Assembly: GCF_028583425.1 (NCBI RefSeq)
Contig: NC_072805.1
Span: 17,060,001 to 17,124,000, forward strand
Length of the DNA: 64,000 nucleotides
Reading direction: 5' to 3'
DNA from: Eublepharis macularius
Taxonomy: Eukaryota > Chordata > Lepidosauria > Squamata > Eublepharidae
In this document: positions 22,291-33,900 of the stretch, one piece after another
How the letters are laid out: every line of letters starts with the position of its first letter
Numbering within the stretch: position 1 is the first letter of the stretch
The notes under the pieces: generated by a model
Told to the model about the DNA's origin: nothing
The model's input: the letters and a program-made list of their open reading frames with translations, nothing else
The model's database searches: none
Translations under genes and position numbers: made by a program

Positions 22291-22779
22291 AAGCCCAGGG
22301 TGGACACGTCTGGATTCGATGTCGAGCTCCTTGTACTGACTGCTGCGCTCTGGTACCAGGTCACAGCGTGTCTTCCAGTCACTCAGAATAACAAGGCCAG
22401 GGGAAGTTGCATGGTCAGGTAGTTCGGTCTGTGGTCAGGACTTCCAGCAATCAGTCTCTTAAAATAACAAGGGTGGGGGTGGTATCTGAAATGCAGAGTC
22501 ATTCCAGCTGAGGTCAGGTCTTCTAGTAACCAATCAGGAGTGCTGGTAGGTCAGCGTCTCAACGTACACATTGCGTCCACACCCAGAAGCGTCTCTCTGG
22601 AGACTTCATGGTGTGCACACCCATACGTCACGCACCTAGCTGGCTTCTCAGGCACAGTCCTGTAAAGACTCATCTTCACTGTGGGCAGGCAGTGGCGTCA
22701 ATCCAACAGGCCAGCACTGTGCCTTCTTGCCTGTAGTTCTGCTCTTAATCTTCTTCATACTCTCTCTAGTTGACCAGGT

Positions 22780-23030
22780 AATGGAAGAGCACATGTCGTT
22801 TTCAGGAGTCAAGGATTTGGGCCACTTCGAACTCTTCATGCCCGTACATCAAGATGGGCGGCAGAGCTTAGGAAAGGGGTTGGAGCAGATCTGGATGCGC
22901 TGCGGGGCCAGTAGAGAACGATGGAACACTGGAGGTATTGGGAGGGAGGGAGGGAAGGAGAGAGGGAGGGAAGGCTAAATGATAGGCCACAGGGTTCTCT
23001 TGTCCTGTGATTGTGAAAGGTCTGACTAAA
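22780..23030 (+). other. Unrecognised ORF segment inside the gypsy remnant
   Basis: A frame of about 60 codons (HMSFSGVKDLGHFELFMPVH and following) is preceded by a pyrimidine tract ending TCTCTCTAG and ends in a GGGA-repeat tract. I do not recognise it. It could be a captured exon or chance. Confidence 0.25.
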
Positions 23031-23034
23031 CTGC

Positions 23035-23270
23035 TGTAGCACAGTGGTTAAGTGGTTTGGCTGCAAAACAGCACTCTACTGGTTTGAATCCCTCTACTGC
23101 CCTGAACTCAGTGGGTTGCCTTAGGTAAGCCACTCCTCTGAGCCCCAGCTCCCCAGCTGTATTATGGAGATAATAATAGTCTTATTATTTGTTTACCACT
23201 CCGGGTTGAGGCCCTAATCTGTCTAGAAGAGCAGTATATAAGTGCAGTTATTATTATTATTAACCAAGCA
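23035..23270 (+). mobile_element. tRNA-derived SINE inside the gypsy remnant
   Basis: It begins GTAGCACAGTGGTTAAGTGG (A-box-like) with GGTTTGAATCCC (B box), then a body ending AGCAGTATATAAGTGCAG and an ATT repeat tail. It differs from the SINE at 26,973. A reverse-strand 3' fragment of the same family is at 58,720-58,800. Confidence 0.75.
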
Positions 23271-26200
23271 TCTATCATCTGGGAGAGACATTGGTTCTGG
23301 AGGTATCATATGTTAAGCCAAATCTGATCTCGAAGGTCCTCACTGGCTCAACATCTCTGGTCTAGGACCGCTTTATACACTTGCTTTGCCTGTTGCAGTT
23401 GTTCCCGGAGGACGGTGTGCAAGGCCCGAAGCTCACCTAGAAAGCCATTGGCAGCAGGGACGGCTGAAGCTGGTAAGGCCGAGGCAAGAACCATGAGTGA
23501 TAGCCATGATTGGCCCTAAGGTGTGTCTAGTAATTGGAAGCAGGCACTGCATTCTTATACGTGAATTTGGCAAGGGTAGCTAGCCCGACCAGTCATCCTT
23601 TTGGTGATTCACACAAAACCGGAAGTATTGTTCTAACGTGAAATTAGTCCGCTCTGCCTGACCATTTGATTGGGGGCGGTGAGCCAATGAGAGGTGCACT
23701 CAGGTACCCAACAAGGAGTGTAGCGCCCTACAGAAGTGGGGTGTAAACTGTGCCCTACAATCTGATACTAGGTGTGCCGCTAATCCATGGAGTCAGAAGA
23801 TGTTCTGCAGGTGCTGCTGGGTGGTTTCACACGGTGTGGGAAGGCAAATGCATGGGATGAAATGAAATGGGACAGAACAGCCCCGATCGCGATACTGGAG
23901 GCCCCCGTTTGCATCATGAACAGTAGGCTGGGGTCTAGGAGGCGCAGCAGAGGCTCGGTGGCAAACCATCCTTTTAGATCCTGGAAGGCCTGCTGGGCAG
24001 CTGGTGTCCACTGGAATGGCTCCTGAGGCTGTAGCAGCCTGGTTAGGGGCACCACTAGGGAGGTGGTAACCACAATGTCATAACTGGCAAAGCTCAGGAA
24101 CAGCTGGGCATCTTTGGGGTGGTGAGGAGCCTGCCAGGACAGTATTGCCTCTGCTTTGGTAGGTGCCGTCTGAATTCCCTGCAGCGAGATGCAGTGGCCC
24201 GGTAATTCCACCAAGGACAGGTCAAAGGCCATGTTCTGCTTACAGCCCATGTTGCCACAGGCGCCGCAAAACTGTCCAGACGTCTTCGGGGTGCTTTGCA
24301 GGATCCTGGGAGTATATCAGGATATCGTAAAGGTATATGATGACAAACCGGTCCACCAGGTCTTGGAAGATGTCGTTCATGAACCTGTGGATCATACGAG
24401 GGTGCTGGACAGGCCAAAATACCAGGCATTCAAAATCCCCATACTGGGTGCACAATACAGTCTTCAACTCGTCCCCTGCCTGTATGCCCGCATCAGGGTA
24501 TAGGCCCCACAGAGATCAAGCTTGGTTTAAACTGTGGCCCCCTTCAGTTGCTCTTGCAGCTCGGGAATCAAACATAGTGGTCATGGACCGTGATCATATT
24601 ACGAGCCCAATAATTGTTGCACAGGCGCAGCTCTTCACTCTTCTGTTTACGAACGAGACGGGTGCTGCCATTGGGGAGGTTGATGGGTGTATAAAACTCC
24701 GCTGTAGGTTCTTGGTCAAGAAGTCCCTCAGTGCCTCTCATTCTGGCCCAAACGGAATAAAAGCGCCCAGCAGTCAGGGGTGCTTCTGGTACCAAATTCA
24801 TTGTGCAATCATAGGGTTGATGTTGGGGAAGCTGATCTGCCCTCTTCTCCTTGAAGACCTTCTGGAACTTCGCTTGGGTTTCGCCCATGACAGGGCTAGA
24901 TCGCAGAAGCCGCCCGTCAATGGCTTCAACTTGCATGAGGGTCTCTTTGCAGTATAATGGGACCTCGTGTTGTTCAGCAAAATTGGCATCCTTATAGGAG
25001 CACGATGCCTCAGAGTCCAGCAATGCGTGTATCAGTATCCAGCAGTCTTCAGGGGAGCCTTACTGGGACCAGGAGGGGTTGAGGGCCTGAGCTGTGGGGA
25101 GGTGCTTCTTGATTCAGCTGCTCTCTCCACGTAGCACGGCCCGTGCCAACTTGGGGCATGGAATTTAACGCTTGCTGCTGGGACTTCTCTTTCTCAGGGC
25201 AGCAGCTTGCATGGTGCCCTACGCCTCTACGATATAGGCAGAGGTTCAAGGAACGGCGCCTCTCCTTCTCCTCCCTTGAGAGCTGCAGTTGAACAGCCCC
25301 CAGCTGCATGGGTTCCCCTGCCATCTCCGGGGGCAGGAGCAAGCAGAGGGGCTGAGGGAAGCCTCTGCTCCACTGGTCTAGGGTGAGTCGCGAAGGAGGC
25401 CTGCCTCTGGTTCTCCAGGCTCCCGTCAATTCGCATGCAGGTCTGGATCAGAGTAGCAAGAGTTGTGGGGGGTCCCCCGAGCCACTTCAGCCAACACCGC
25501 CTTGGACAGCTCCTCTAGGTACTGGTCAGTCAGAGCAGCCTCATTCCACCCCAAGTCTTGGGCCTGTCGCTGGAATTCCGTGGTATAGTCTGCCCCAGAG
25601 CCTCTCCCCTGACCTAAACGTCCTTCTGAGGGTCGGCGAGGTCTGCGCTCAAGTGGTGTAGAAAGTCTGAAAAGCTTGTCAGCACTGGGGAGCTGGATAG
25701 AAGCAGCGGAGTGGCCTGATTGGCTCCCTTCCTCTTTAAGAAGCTCAGAGTGAAGCCGACCTTGGTCTTGTCATTAGGAAAATGCCTTTCCTGAAGCTTA
25801 ATGTACAGTTTGCACTGTGTCAGGAAAGCAGAAAATTCTTCTTGACCATCACCTGCAACTTCTCTGCGGGCTCATGGGTATTTTCTGGGGGGGGGGGGTG
25901 TCGCAGGAGCTGCAGCAGAATCAGCAGCCCCAGGCCCAATAATAGCAACTTGTTCTTGAAGCACAGCTACAGCATTCGGCAGTTCCTGTATCCGGCCTTG
26001 TAGTGCTTGGTTCTGGGCATCTGCATTTTCCATACTGCTGCTCAATGAAGTGGATGCAAACTGTGCTGGTTGCCGGGCTCCAGTATCAGGTTACAGGGTC
26101 TCTTCCAGTCTCTCTGAATAGCAAGGCCAGGGAAAGTTCCAAAGTCAGGCCATTCAAGCTGAGCTCAGGTCTTCCAATAACCAGTCCAGGTAGCGCCAGC

Positions 26201-26423
26201 AGGTCAGCATCTCAATGTTCACGTTGCCTCATCCGGAGGCTTTATAGTCTGCATGCCCATACATCACACAACCAGTCAGCTTCTCAGGCACAGTCCTGTA
26301 AAGACTCGTGTTCTCTGTCGGGCGGCAGGTGGCGTCGAGCCAACAGATGTGCTCTGTGCATTCCTGCCTGTAATTCTGCCCTGTCTTCTCCTATAGCCTT
26401 CTAGAGTCACTGGTGTTCCTGGA

Positions 26424-26970
26424 GGGCTGGGAGTGGCTAGCTGGCCGTCACCTGTTGGGCAGAGCTGGAAGATGGAGGTGCTTCTGACCCAGCTTCTGGC
26501 GGTAGGTCCTGGCATGCCTGCCCCTCCTCCTCCTGCTGCTGCTGATCGGCTCCTGTCTTCGCTGGGCTGGTTATCTAGGACTCCTCCTCCTCTGAGGAGC
26601 CCTCGCTGTCCCTGAGCCCTGGCTGCACATGACACTCCTCCCCAGTTGTTTGCAGAAGGCCTTGCTAATAGAGTGGTTGATGTCTCCAGTATCTGCATGT
26701 CTGCAAATCCCACGCAGGCAGCTTCTTCCAGCAACAAACACAGGATGAAATAGCCTGTCCTCAGGCACTTCCCGGATGGAAATATTTATCCACGGTCTCT
26801 CCACAACTTTTGTGAGGAGTGTTATAGGTGTTATAAGAGAGCGCTCGGAGAATAAACGTCCATCATCATTGCTGGAGCTCCGCCCTCCCTACTACTAAAT
26901 AACTATTAAAAGGGGTTCAAACTACTAAACTGCTAATAAAAAACTTTAAAATACTACAAACTACTATACT
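26424..26970. other. Duplicon end segment shared with B
   Basis: It matches 44,605-45,050 closely, with a small internal deletion in B. Minus-strand ORFs of 77-153 codons lie here but resemble no known protein and are frameshifted between copies. It may be LTR or 3' retroelement sequence (GGAGAATAAACG near 26,850). Confidence 0.4.
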
Positions 26971-26972
26971 GA

Positions 26973-27228
26973 GAGCCAGTTTGGTGTAGTGGTAAAGAGC
27001 AGGGGACTCTAATCTGGAGAGCCGGGTTTGATTCCCCACTCCTCCACTTGAAGCCAGCTGGGTGACCTTGAGCGAGTCACAGTTCTCTGGAGCTCTCTCA
27101 GCCCCACCCACCTCACAGGGTGATTGTTGTGGGGTAATAATAACATTTTGTAAACCGCTCTGAGTGGGCATTAAGTTGTCCTGAAGGGCGGTATATAAAT
27201 CAGATGTTGTTGTTGTTATTATTATAAT
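26973..27228 (+). mobile_element. Sauria-type tRNA-derived SINE, nearly complete
   Basis: Head AGCCAGTTTGGTGTAGTGGT, B box GGGTTTGATTCCCC, a central block ending in CCTCACAGGGTGATTGTTG, and tail GGCGGTATATAAATCAGATG followed by TTG/ATT repeats. This supports a squamate source. Confidence 0.9.
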
Positions 27229-27235
27229 ACTAATA

Positions 27236-27725
27236 CTACTAAAGCACTAAATCTACTTCTAAAACATTTTTTTTATATTTTTTTGTTTTATTTTAACCTA
27301 AATACTAAAAACTAACTACTACTAAACGACTAGATCTACTTCTAAAACGTTTTTTATATTTTTATTTTATCCTATACACTAAAAACTAACTACTACTAAA
27401 GGTCTAAATCTACTTCTAAAATATTTTTTTTATATTTTTTATTTTATTTTATCCTAAACACTAAAAACTAACTACTACTAAAGCACTAAATCTACTTCTG
27501 AAACATTTTTTATGTATTTTTTTTTAATTTTATCCTATACACTAAAAACTAACTACTACTAAAGGTCTAAATCTACTTCTAATTTTTTTTTAATATTTTT
27601 TATTTTATTTTATCCTAAACACTAAAAACTACCTACTACTAAAGCACTAAATCTACTTCTGAAACATTTTTTTAATATTTTTTTATTTTATTTTATCCTA
27701 AACACTAAAAACTACCTACTTATTC
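27236..27725. repeat. AT-rich minisatellite, about 80-bp units, end of duplicon A
   Basis: Six units starting near 27,237, 27,322, 27,396, 27,477, 27,557 and 27,638 each contain CTAAATCTACTTCT, a T-rich tract and CACTAAAAACTA. Units alternate between an AAGCACT and an AAGGTCT version, giving an apparent dimer of about 160 bp. More degenerate ACTACTAAA words flank the SINE. Confidence 0.85.
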
Positions 27726-27735
27726 TAAAGGGGTT

Positions 27736-28060
27736 TTATTTTTGGGGGCCGGGGAGCCACTCCATTTCCTCGGGATTAAGGGGGAGGGTGGTGTGGGCAG
27801 AGAGGGTGGACAGTTGGGTGCTGGGATTGGGATTGGGGGTGGGAAAAGAGAAGAGGAGGGAAGGAAGGGGTGGTGGAGGGTTGGGTTGGGGTCCGGGAAG
27901 CCACTCCATCTCCTCCTCGGGATTAAGGGAGGGGGTGGTGTGGGCAGAGAGGGTGGACAGTTGGGTGCTGGGATTGGGATTGGGGGTGGGAAAAGAGAAG
28001 AGGAGGGAAGGAAGGGGTGGTGGAGGGTTGGGTTGGGGTCCGGGAAGCCACTCCATAGGC
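27736..28060. repeat. 147-bp minisatellite, duplicon B (2 units)
   Basis: Units start at 27,775 and 27,922, exactly 147 bp apart. The array begins after GGGGTTTTATTTTTGGGGG, the same junction as at 45,560 in C. It ends in CTGGCGCCATCTTC, where the YY1-like GCCGCC of A and C is altered. Confidence 0.95.
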
Positions 28061-28450
28061 TCGACCTGGCGCCATCTTCTTTTCTGTTGGGACATAAAAT
28101 TAGAGAGGAGAGAATTGAGAAGACCCTGGGACACAATGAGGAAAGATCACCTGCGAGGAGTAAAGCTTTACCATCCCTCTGCCTCCCTATCTCTCCCGTC
28201 AGCCCTCCAGACATATTTCTGCAAACTTCTTGAGATCTCCTGCCTACAACTTCAGTTCACGAAGCTGAGGCCTAGCCTGCTTCATCACAGGTAATGCTGC
28301 AATACTTCCTCCAAACTTATCTGCATGGACATACCTGAAGAGAAGCCCTTAAATGCTTTGAGATTATTTCAGGAAAACTCTTCTTTGGGATAAATATTTA
28401 TTTTGTGTATGCTTTCCACACATAGAAATTGACCTCGGGACTCATCCTAG
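28061..28450. other. Conserved duplicon flank, B copy
   Basis: This is the counterpart of 1,040-1,430 in A. No gene is recognised. Confidence 0.5.
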
Positions 28451-29110
28451 ACCAGTGGAGCAGAGACTTCCCACAGCTCCTCAGCAGGGCAGGCGAGTAG
28501 CGCAGACGGCCTCCCAGCCCTCCTGGCCATTCGCCTGCCCGGCTGAGGGGGCGGCCGGCTTGCTGCGTGCTCCCTGTCCTGCTGGGCAAGCAAGTGGCAC
28601 GGAGGGCTGGGAGGCTACCCGCACCATTCGCCTGCTTTGCTTGGCTGCAGAGCACACGGCGGGGAGCTGCAGCCTCGTTCGCCCACCAGTGTCAGGGCCG
28701 AGGAGTTCCTCAACCCCGACATCAGTAGGCAAACGGAACTCGCATTGGGCAAGTTGCAGGCTCTGACACCGGCAGGCGAATGAGGCAGCCGGGATGCAGG
28801 CATAAGCCTGCACCTCCCCGCCGTGTGCTCTGCAGCCAAGCAAAGGTAAGGGGGGGGGGGCTGGGGGCTGGGTGTTGTGAGGATTTTAAAGGGCCTTACT
28901 GCTTGCAAGTGGCAGGACAAGGCCCTTTATACTATCAGGTGGCAGGGGGAATCCCCCCTGCCAGCTGATAGGAAGGGAGGGCTAAGTGGGGGGAGGTTGG
29001 GAGTGGATGTGGGTGTGGGTGCTGAAAAACCCAGCCCCCGGAATGATTTTGGAATGCTTTACGGAGCATTCCGAAGTAATTCAAATTCAAATACCCGAAT
29101 CCAAAGCGGT
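28451..29110. mobile_element. GC-rich insertion with long inverted repeats, only in B
   Basis: Homology to A stops at about 28,450 and resumes near 29,120. Inside, 28,635-28,674 and 28,806-28,845 are near-perfect inverted repeats of about 40 bp, and 28,933-28,949 with 28,953-28,970 form a tight hairpin. The right end reads GGTGCACACCCCTAA, which resembles a hAT-type terminal repeat. The left end was not located exactly. Confidence 0.5.
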
Positions 29111-29114
29111 GCAC

Positions 29115-29280
29115 ACCCCTAATACAAATCCTCTGATCATTCAAACACCATTTGAGTTTTATAAGGTTCTCCATTACAAAGAGAAACACAAAAAGGCCAC
29201 ATACCAAGAGGTCTGTACCTGTATGAAAATGGAAGGGCTGGAGGAACGGGAGCCTGATCAGAAATAACAATTACATCTGT
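29115..29280 (-). mobile_element. L1-like fragment, duplicon B
   Basis: This corresponds to 2,720-2,880 in A, the ISDQAP end of the endonuclease domain on the minus strand. The C-terminal block present in A and C is missing. Confidence 0.55.
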
Positions 29281-30425
29281 GTGTCAGGCTACAATCTGGG
29301 GCAGCAAAGAAGCCTAGACAAGATCAGAAACAAACGAGATGAGGCAAGAAACAAACGTCTAATCTCTATCCCTTGGGTGCAAAATACGCCAAGCATCCAT
29401 CAGACAAGAGCAGCTGAAGGTGTGTCTGAAAGCACACGTTGATCCAGGCACTGGTCCCTGGTTGCATTTGTCAGAGGAACGCATGTTGTCTGTCTTGTAG
29501 AAAGAGGTGTCCACATGTGCATGGCAGGAGGGACCTCACTCAACCCTGACACCCCCCAGGTAACTTACTGGTCTCCCAAATCTGGGCATCTTTGAGGAGC
29601 TGAGACTGGCAAACTCCACCTGCAAACTCCACTCTGCCTGCAGCTCCTCTGAGCCCAACGGTCAACGGAAGCATCTTTTAGAGTCCTCTGTCTCCGTGGA
29701 GGCCGGAACCCTGGCATTGTGACCTTGTGTCCAGGGAACTTATCATCCGGAGGGAGGGGTCTCTGGGATGAGAGGCCACGAACTGAGTTCTTGGGAATCA
29801 AGAGGGGTGACAATTGCATCCCTAAGTGAGGAATGCAGTGGAAGTGGTTTGCTGTCTGCTTCCTGCTTTCTCTTGGGCGGTGTGGCTAAGCTCACTGAAG
29901 TGACATGGAACCGTTTTGCTCAGCATGTGCCATTGGAGATAGGCCTGCTCTCGGTCTATGGCCCACCGTGGTCCGGACCAGAGTGCATGTGCTGGTTGAC
30001 CTGGACCTCGGGTGGAATTACGGTCTCTGGCCTGTCCTGCTTTGGGAGCAGGCGCTTGGATCAGAAAGTGTATCGCTTCTTTTCCATTCTTCTTAGAAAG
30101 ACTCTAACAGCAACGCTTCATTGGTGAGGGACTTTTTCTTGCTGCAAACCGGCATTTTGTAAGAAGACAGACGCTGCCTTAACCTGCAGCTCTTTTATTT
30201 CTTACAGTACTGAAGCTCTTGCCTTAGTGCTTCACTACACACTGCAAAATCTTTGAAAGGTTTGGTTCTTGTACACCTCCTTGCAAGTAGAAAATAAGCA
30301 GCAAAAGAAGAAGATCTTTCAAGTACTCACACGATAAAGTTGCCAGACTCCAGGTGGTGGCTGGAGATTTCCCAGAATTACCATAGATCTCCAGGCCATA
30401 GAGATCCTCTCCCCCCCCCCCCCCC
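29281..30425. other. Low-copy segment, B copy, with conserved ORF
   Basis: This is the counterpart of 2,890-3,760 in A. The 3,364-type ORF is here at 29,768-30,127, still open. The exon candidate of A/C is absent; sequence from about 30,215 is B-specific, with a partial TTGCCAGACTCCAGGTGG MITE copy (30,340-30,425) ending in a C-run. Confidence 0.4.
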
Positions 30426-30963
30426 GGTAATGATTTTAAGTAAATGTGTGCATGTGCCATTAAATGCTTGGTGTGATATAGGTGAAGAGGGGGGTGAAAG
30501 AGGGGGGTGAGTGAGTGATATGATTGGTCGTTGACTGAGAGTGTGGGCGGAGTCAATGCAGGTTTTAGACTTAGAGAAAAAATATTTGGTCAGGGCAAGA
30601 GAGGCAAGCTGTGTGCAGCCTTAGCGTGTTTAAGCATGTCTGAGAGAAATAGAACCTGTGTGGCAGCCTGAACTGTGTATGTTTGTGAAAGAACATCCAG
30701 TCAGGGGAAAGCAGGCAAACTGTGTGTGCGCCTCAGAGAAGGTGTGTGTGACTGGGTTTAAGTAAAGTAACCTTCAGAATTGAGAACTACTCTTTTGAAA
30801 CCATCAAGTTTTAGAAATAATATGAAACTGATATGTTTCTTACAAAAATGAACGTTTATTTGGTTTTTTTCAATATCCCAGCGTGTCTGTCATTCCTGTA
30901 TCCCATTCCTATCCTCAGGGCCACATAGACCCATGAAGAAGCCTGACGCTTGGGCACGTTACT
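30426..30963 (+). mobile_element. LTR-like element, duplicon B, without the foldback MITE
   Basis: It runs from GTAATGATTTTAAG to GGGCACGTTAC. It corresponds to 6,877-7,639 in A, but TTGACTGAGAGTGTGGG is continuous here where A carries the 236-bp MITE. Confidence 0.5.
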
Positions 30964-33900
30964 AAAGGGGAATTTAAATAAAATATCTTGGAATATAATA
31001 TTCCTGGAGGCAGGAATCTACCTAGAGCGTGTAAGAGAAAGATTAGAGGAAAAATCTACCCAAGAGAAAGGAAGGGTCGTAAGTTACACCCCCCCACACC
31101 CAACGAGAATTCAGGCCTGGATTTCTGCCACCTGCCGCATGAAGAGGCAGAAGGTAGTTGCGGGCGGCTTCTCCGCTTGATTTTGATGCACGTGTACCGG
31201 AGAGCTGATCGTGTGCCGGTCAGGAACAGAGTCTGAGTGAGTTTTCTTTGCAAGGGAGCATCTGCTGAGCTGAACGAAGCCTCCTTAGCGCCAACGAGGA
31301 CACGGGACGTGGCAGACTTTTGATGCGGAGCCTCTTCCAAGCCGCCTTCTAGGAACTGTGATTTCTCGAGTCCTCCCTGACAATTACGTTTAAGTGGCTC
31401 TTTTCCTACCTGGTTATTATACACGTGTTGCATGGACTGTATTCCATGCATTGGGGCTACAGGCTTGCAGATGGCTAGTCCCGAGTATTTTTGGAGTATA
31501 TATATTGGAATACTTACCTTGCACTTTTTGCGCTCATTGCATTGGCACTTTCATTAAAATTGCATTATTGTTATTATCTATCCGGTTTCTGTAGACCAGT
31601 TGGTCCTTGTTTGGCAATAAATCCCTCGGAGAAAACGGCTGCTCTGGAGGCTGGACTCCTCGGCAGTTTGCCCTGCTCGGGTCCTTCTTCTCTCCTTGTC
31701 CCACCTTCTCCAGGAGGGTTTCAACTTCCACTTGGGCAGTTCCTGGTGATATGGAGGCAGAGCCTGGAGAAGGGCCTCAGAAGTGTGTGTTTCTATAGCG
31801 TAAACCTCCTATAGCAGCCATGTTCCTGCAGGGGAACTGATCTCGGTCATCTGGAGATCGTTTATAATTCCAGGATACCTCCAGGCCCCACCTGGATGTT
31901 GGCAACCATAACCCCAAGGCGACTTTCCCTCCCTTCCACCCCTCCCCCCCAAATCTCCAGGAATTTCCCAGCCCAGAATTTGCAATCGTGGCAGAGTGGA
32001 TTCTTCCGTGGCTGTGTCCCTCGTTTTTATTCTTCACTTGCTTTTCCTGTCCTACCTTCCTGTCCTACCTTGCCTGGAAAGGGTTATGGTCGTGACTCTG
32101 GCACCCTCTCTTCACCATGAGCTGTAACTTCTTCCCTAGGCCTAGTTTGTCTTTAAAATGAAAGAAACTGGTTTGTGACTGGGACAAGGGCTGAGTTCTT
32201 TCCACGTGTTTTTTCTTGTTCCTGTACTTCCTCAGAAAGCCAAATGTGTCCGTTCTCAGGCGTTGATACGGACTTGTGCTGGGAAGTCGCACTGCAGCAC
32301 AGCCTCTGGGATATGGGCCAGTACTGAAAGACAGCAAGCCATGATTTTTTTTACTCTCCACGCAAGCTGCTACTGAAAGCAGCTTTTATGCAGGTCAAAC
32401 AAGACGTGTTGCAAAAAGAGGAGGGGAGGTGTGCACTTTCCCCAATTCTGTTGGTAGAATGATGGTTCCTTCCTCAGACTTACTTTATGCCGCTTTATAT
32501 TATCCTCGAAACTACATCCTACTCCAGGGATCCTCATAAGGTTCCCAGGTAACTGCTGCTGGTGGGCAAACTCCTGGGGATTTGCCACCTCGTCCTCCAA
32601 TCACCCAGCAATCGGTGGGAGGGGGCAAATTCCCAGAGCTTGCCCACCAATGGCAGGAACCTCAGGACCGCGTGCCATCTGCGTGCTCCCACCTGGTGCG
32701 GCAACATCACTTCCGTGAGTAACGTTGTTGCACTGGCCCTAGGAGCATCCCTGCACTCATTTTAACTCCACACATACCAAGTAGATCTCAAAGCGAGGTG
32801 CTGAGATGCCTCCAGAAACTTCCCCAGAAGCCCCTGCAGTGTTTTCAAGGCTCTGGCCTGGGAAGAGTTGAAAGAAAGCTGTTCTCTTGCTCTTCGGATC
32901 CTCCACTGCCGCTGGATGCTGCCTCCATTGCCAGTGTGAGCCTCTCCAGTTGGTGGAGAGCTCTCTTGTACGGAGTGGGCCATAGCAGGTGCCCACAACC
33001 GTGGCAGCCTCTAAAGCTGACTGTGGGCACTTTGGGGGGCTGTGTGGTCAGTACTAGAAGCTTTTGGCTCATGGGTAAAGAAGGACTTCTGCTTTCTTAT
33101 TTATGTTTCCATCTGGGGTTGTTGCTGACCCACATTTTTATAATTACCCTCATTCCCGGTGCTACAAGGCAGGGCTGATTTGATGAACATTAGCCCCTTG
33201 GGCTGGGCTCCAGGGGACCTGGCAACCCTAAGTGTGTGTAAGAGGCCCAAAGTCTCCAAGCCAGCCTCCATGGTAGAGCTGGGATTTGAACCTTGTTGCC
33301 ACCAAAGGCCCGCCTCCCCGCCAACACTCCAGCTGCTGTAACCACAAAGGTGGAGCCATCCCATACCCCTGGGGGGGCCCGACTTTGATGACCAGAGGGA
33401 GGCGAAAACCCCAAGTGGCCTCGGCCAATCTGGCCCCTTGCGGGAAAAATTCCTCCCTGGCCCCCGAAGGCGACCGGCACAACAGCCCTGGTGATCTCTG
33501 CCAGGGCCCTCCAGGAGGCCCACTCTCATCCCTCCACCTGCGCTGCTCTTGCTGTTACTCCAGCCGTCCAGCCTTCGTGCAGCCTCTCCGCGGTAGGGGT
33601 ACCGTGCCCGCAACCTTGCCTGCAACTGAACACATGACGTTAGTACTCTCCTTCCTGGCATACCCCAGGTAGGCTCTGGACTTCCACCTGCCCACACACC
33701 TTGCCATGCCAGCGGCCAGGCACACCTCCGCTGCGGCGGTGGCTGCTCCGATGCATACTGATTGGGACCCGTCTGCCCTTGGCGGGCAGCCCCCCGCTCG
33801 AAGGCTGACTCGCCTGCCTGCTGCGAATGGTAATGACTGGCCAGCAGGCCTGCGATGGCCGGGCGCCTGTCCCTGTGTCCTTGCCTGCCTGCCCTGGGCA

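Larger units (their letters stand above)
22340..26420 (-). mobile_element. Ty3/gypsy LTR retrotransposon remnant, minus strand, only in duplicon A
   Basis: Minus-strand order from high to low coordinate: gag C-terminus with a degenerate zinc knuckle (about 25,429-25,050); protease with LDSEASCSYKDANFAEQH (about 25,020); reverse transcriptase (24,970-24,240), in which the catalytic box reads YLYD instead of YLDD; RNase H start with EPFQWTPAAQQAFQDLK (about 24,000); integrase C-terminal part with HRPQSNGQAER and ALHSLLGTQVHLS (about 23,760-23,600). Frameshifts and stops separate the parts, and much of the region between RNase H and integrase is missing. Related sequences at 22,340-22,760 and 26,080-26,400, sharing CTTCTCAGGCACAGTCCTGT and the following residues, are likely remains of the two LTRs. 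B lacks the whole block. Confidence 0.8.

Noticed and set aside
22780..23030. Possible missing upstream exon of FCSK
   Set aside because: The translation does not resemble any part of FCSK that I know, and it lies downstream of the last exon.
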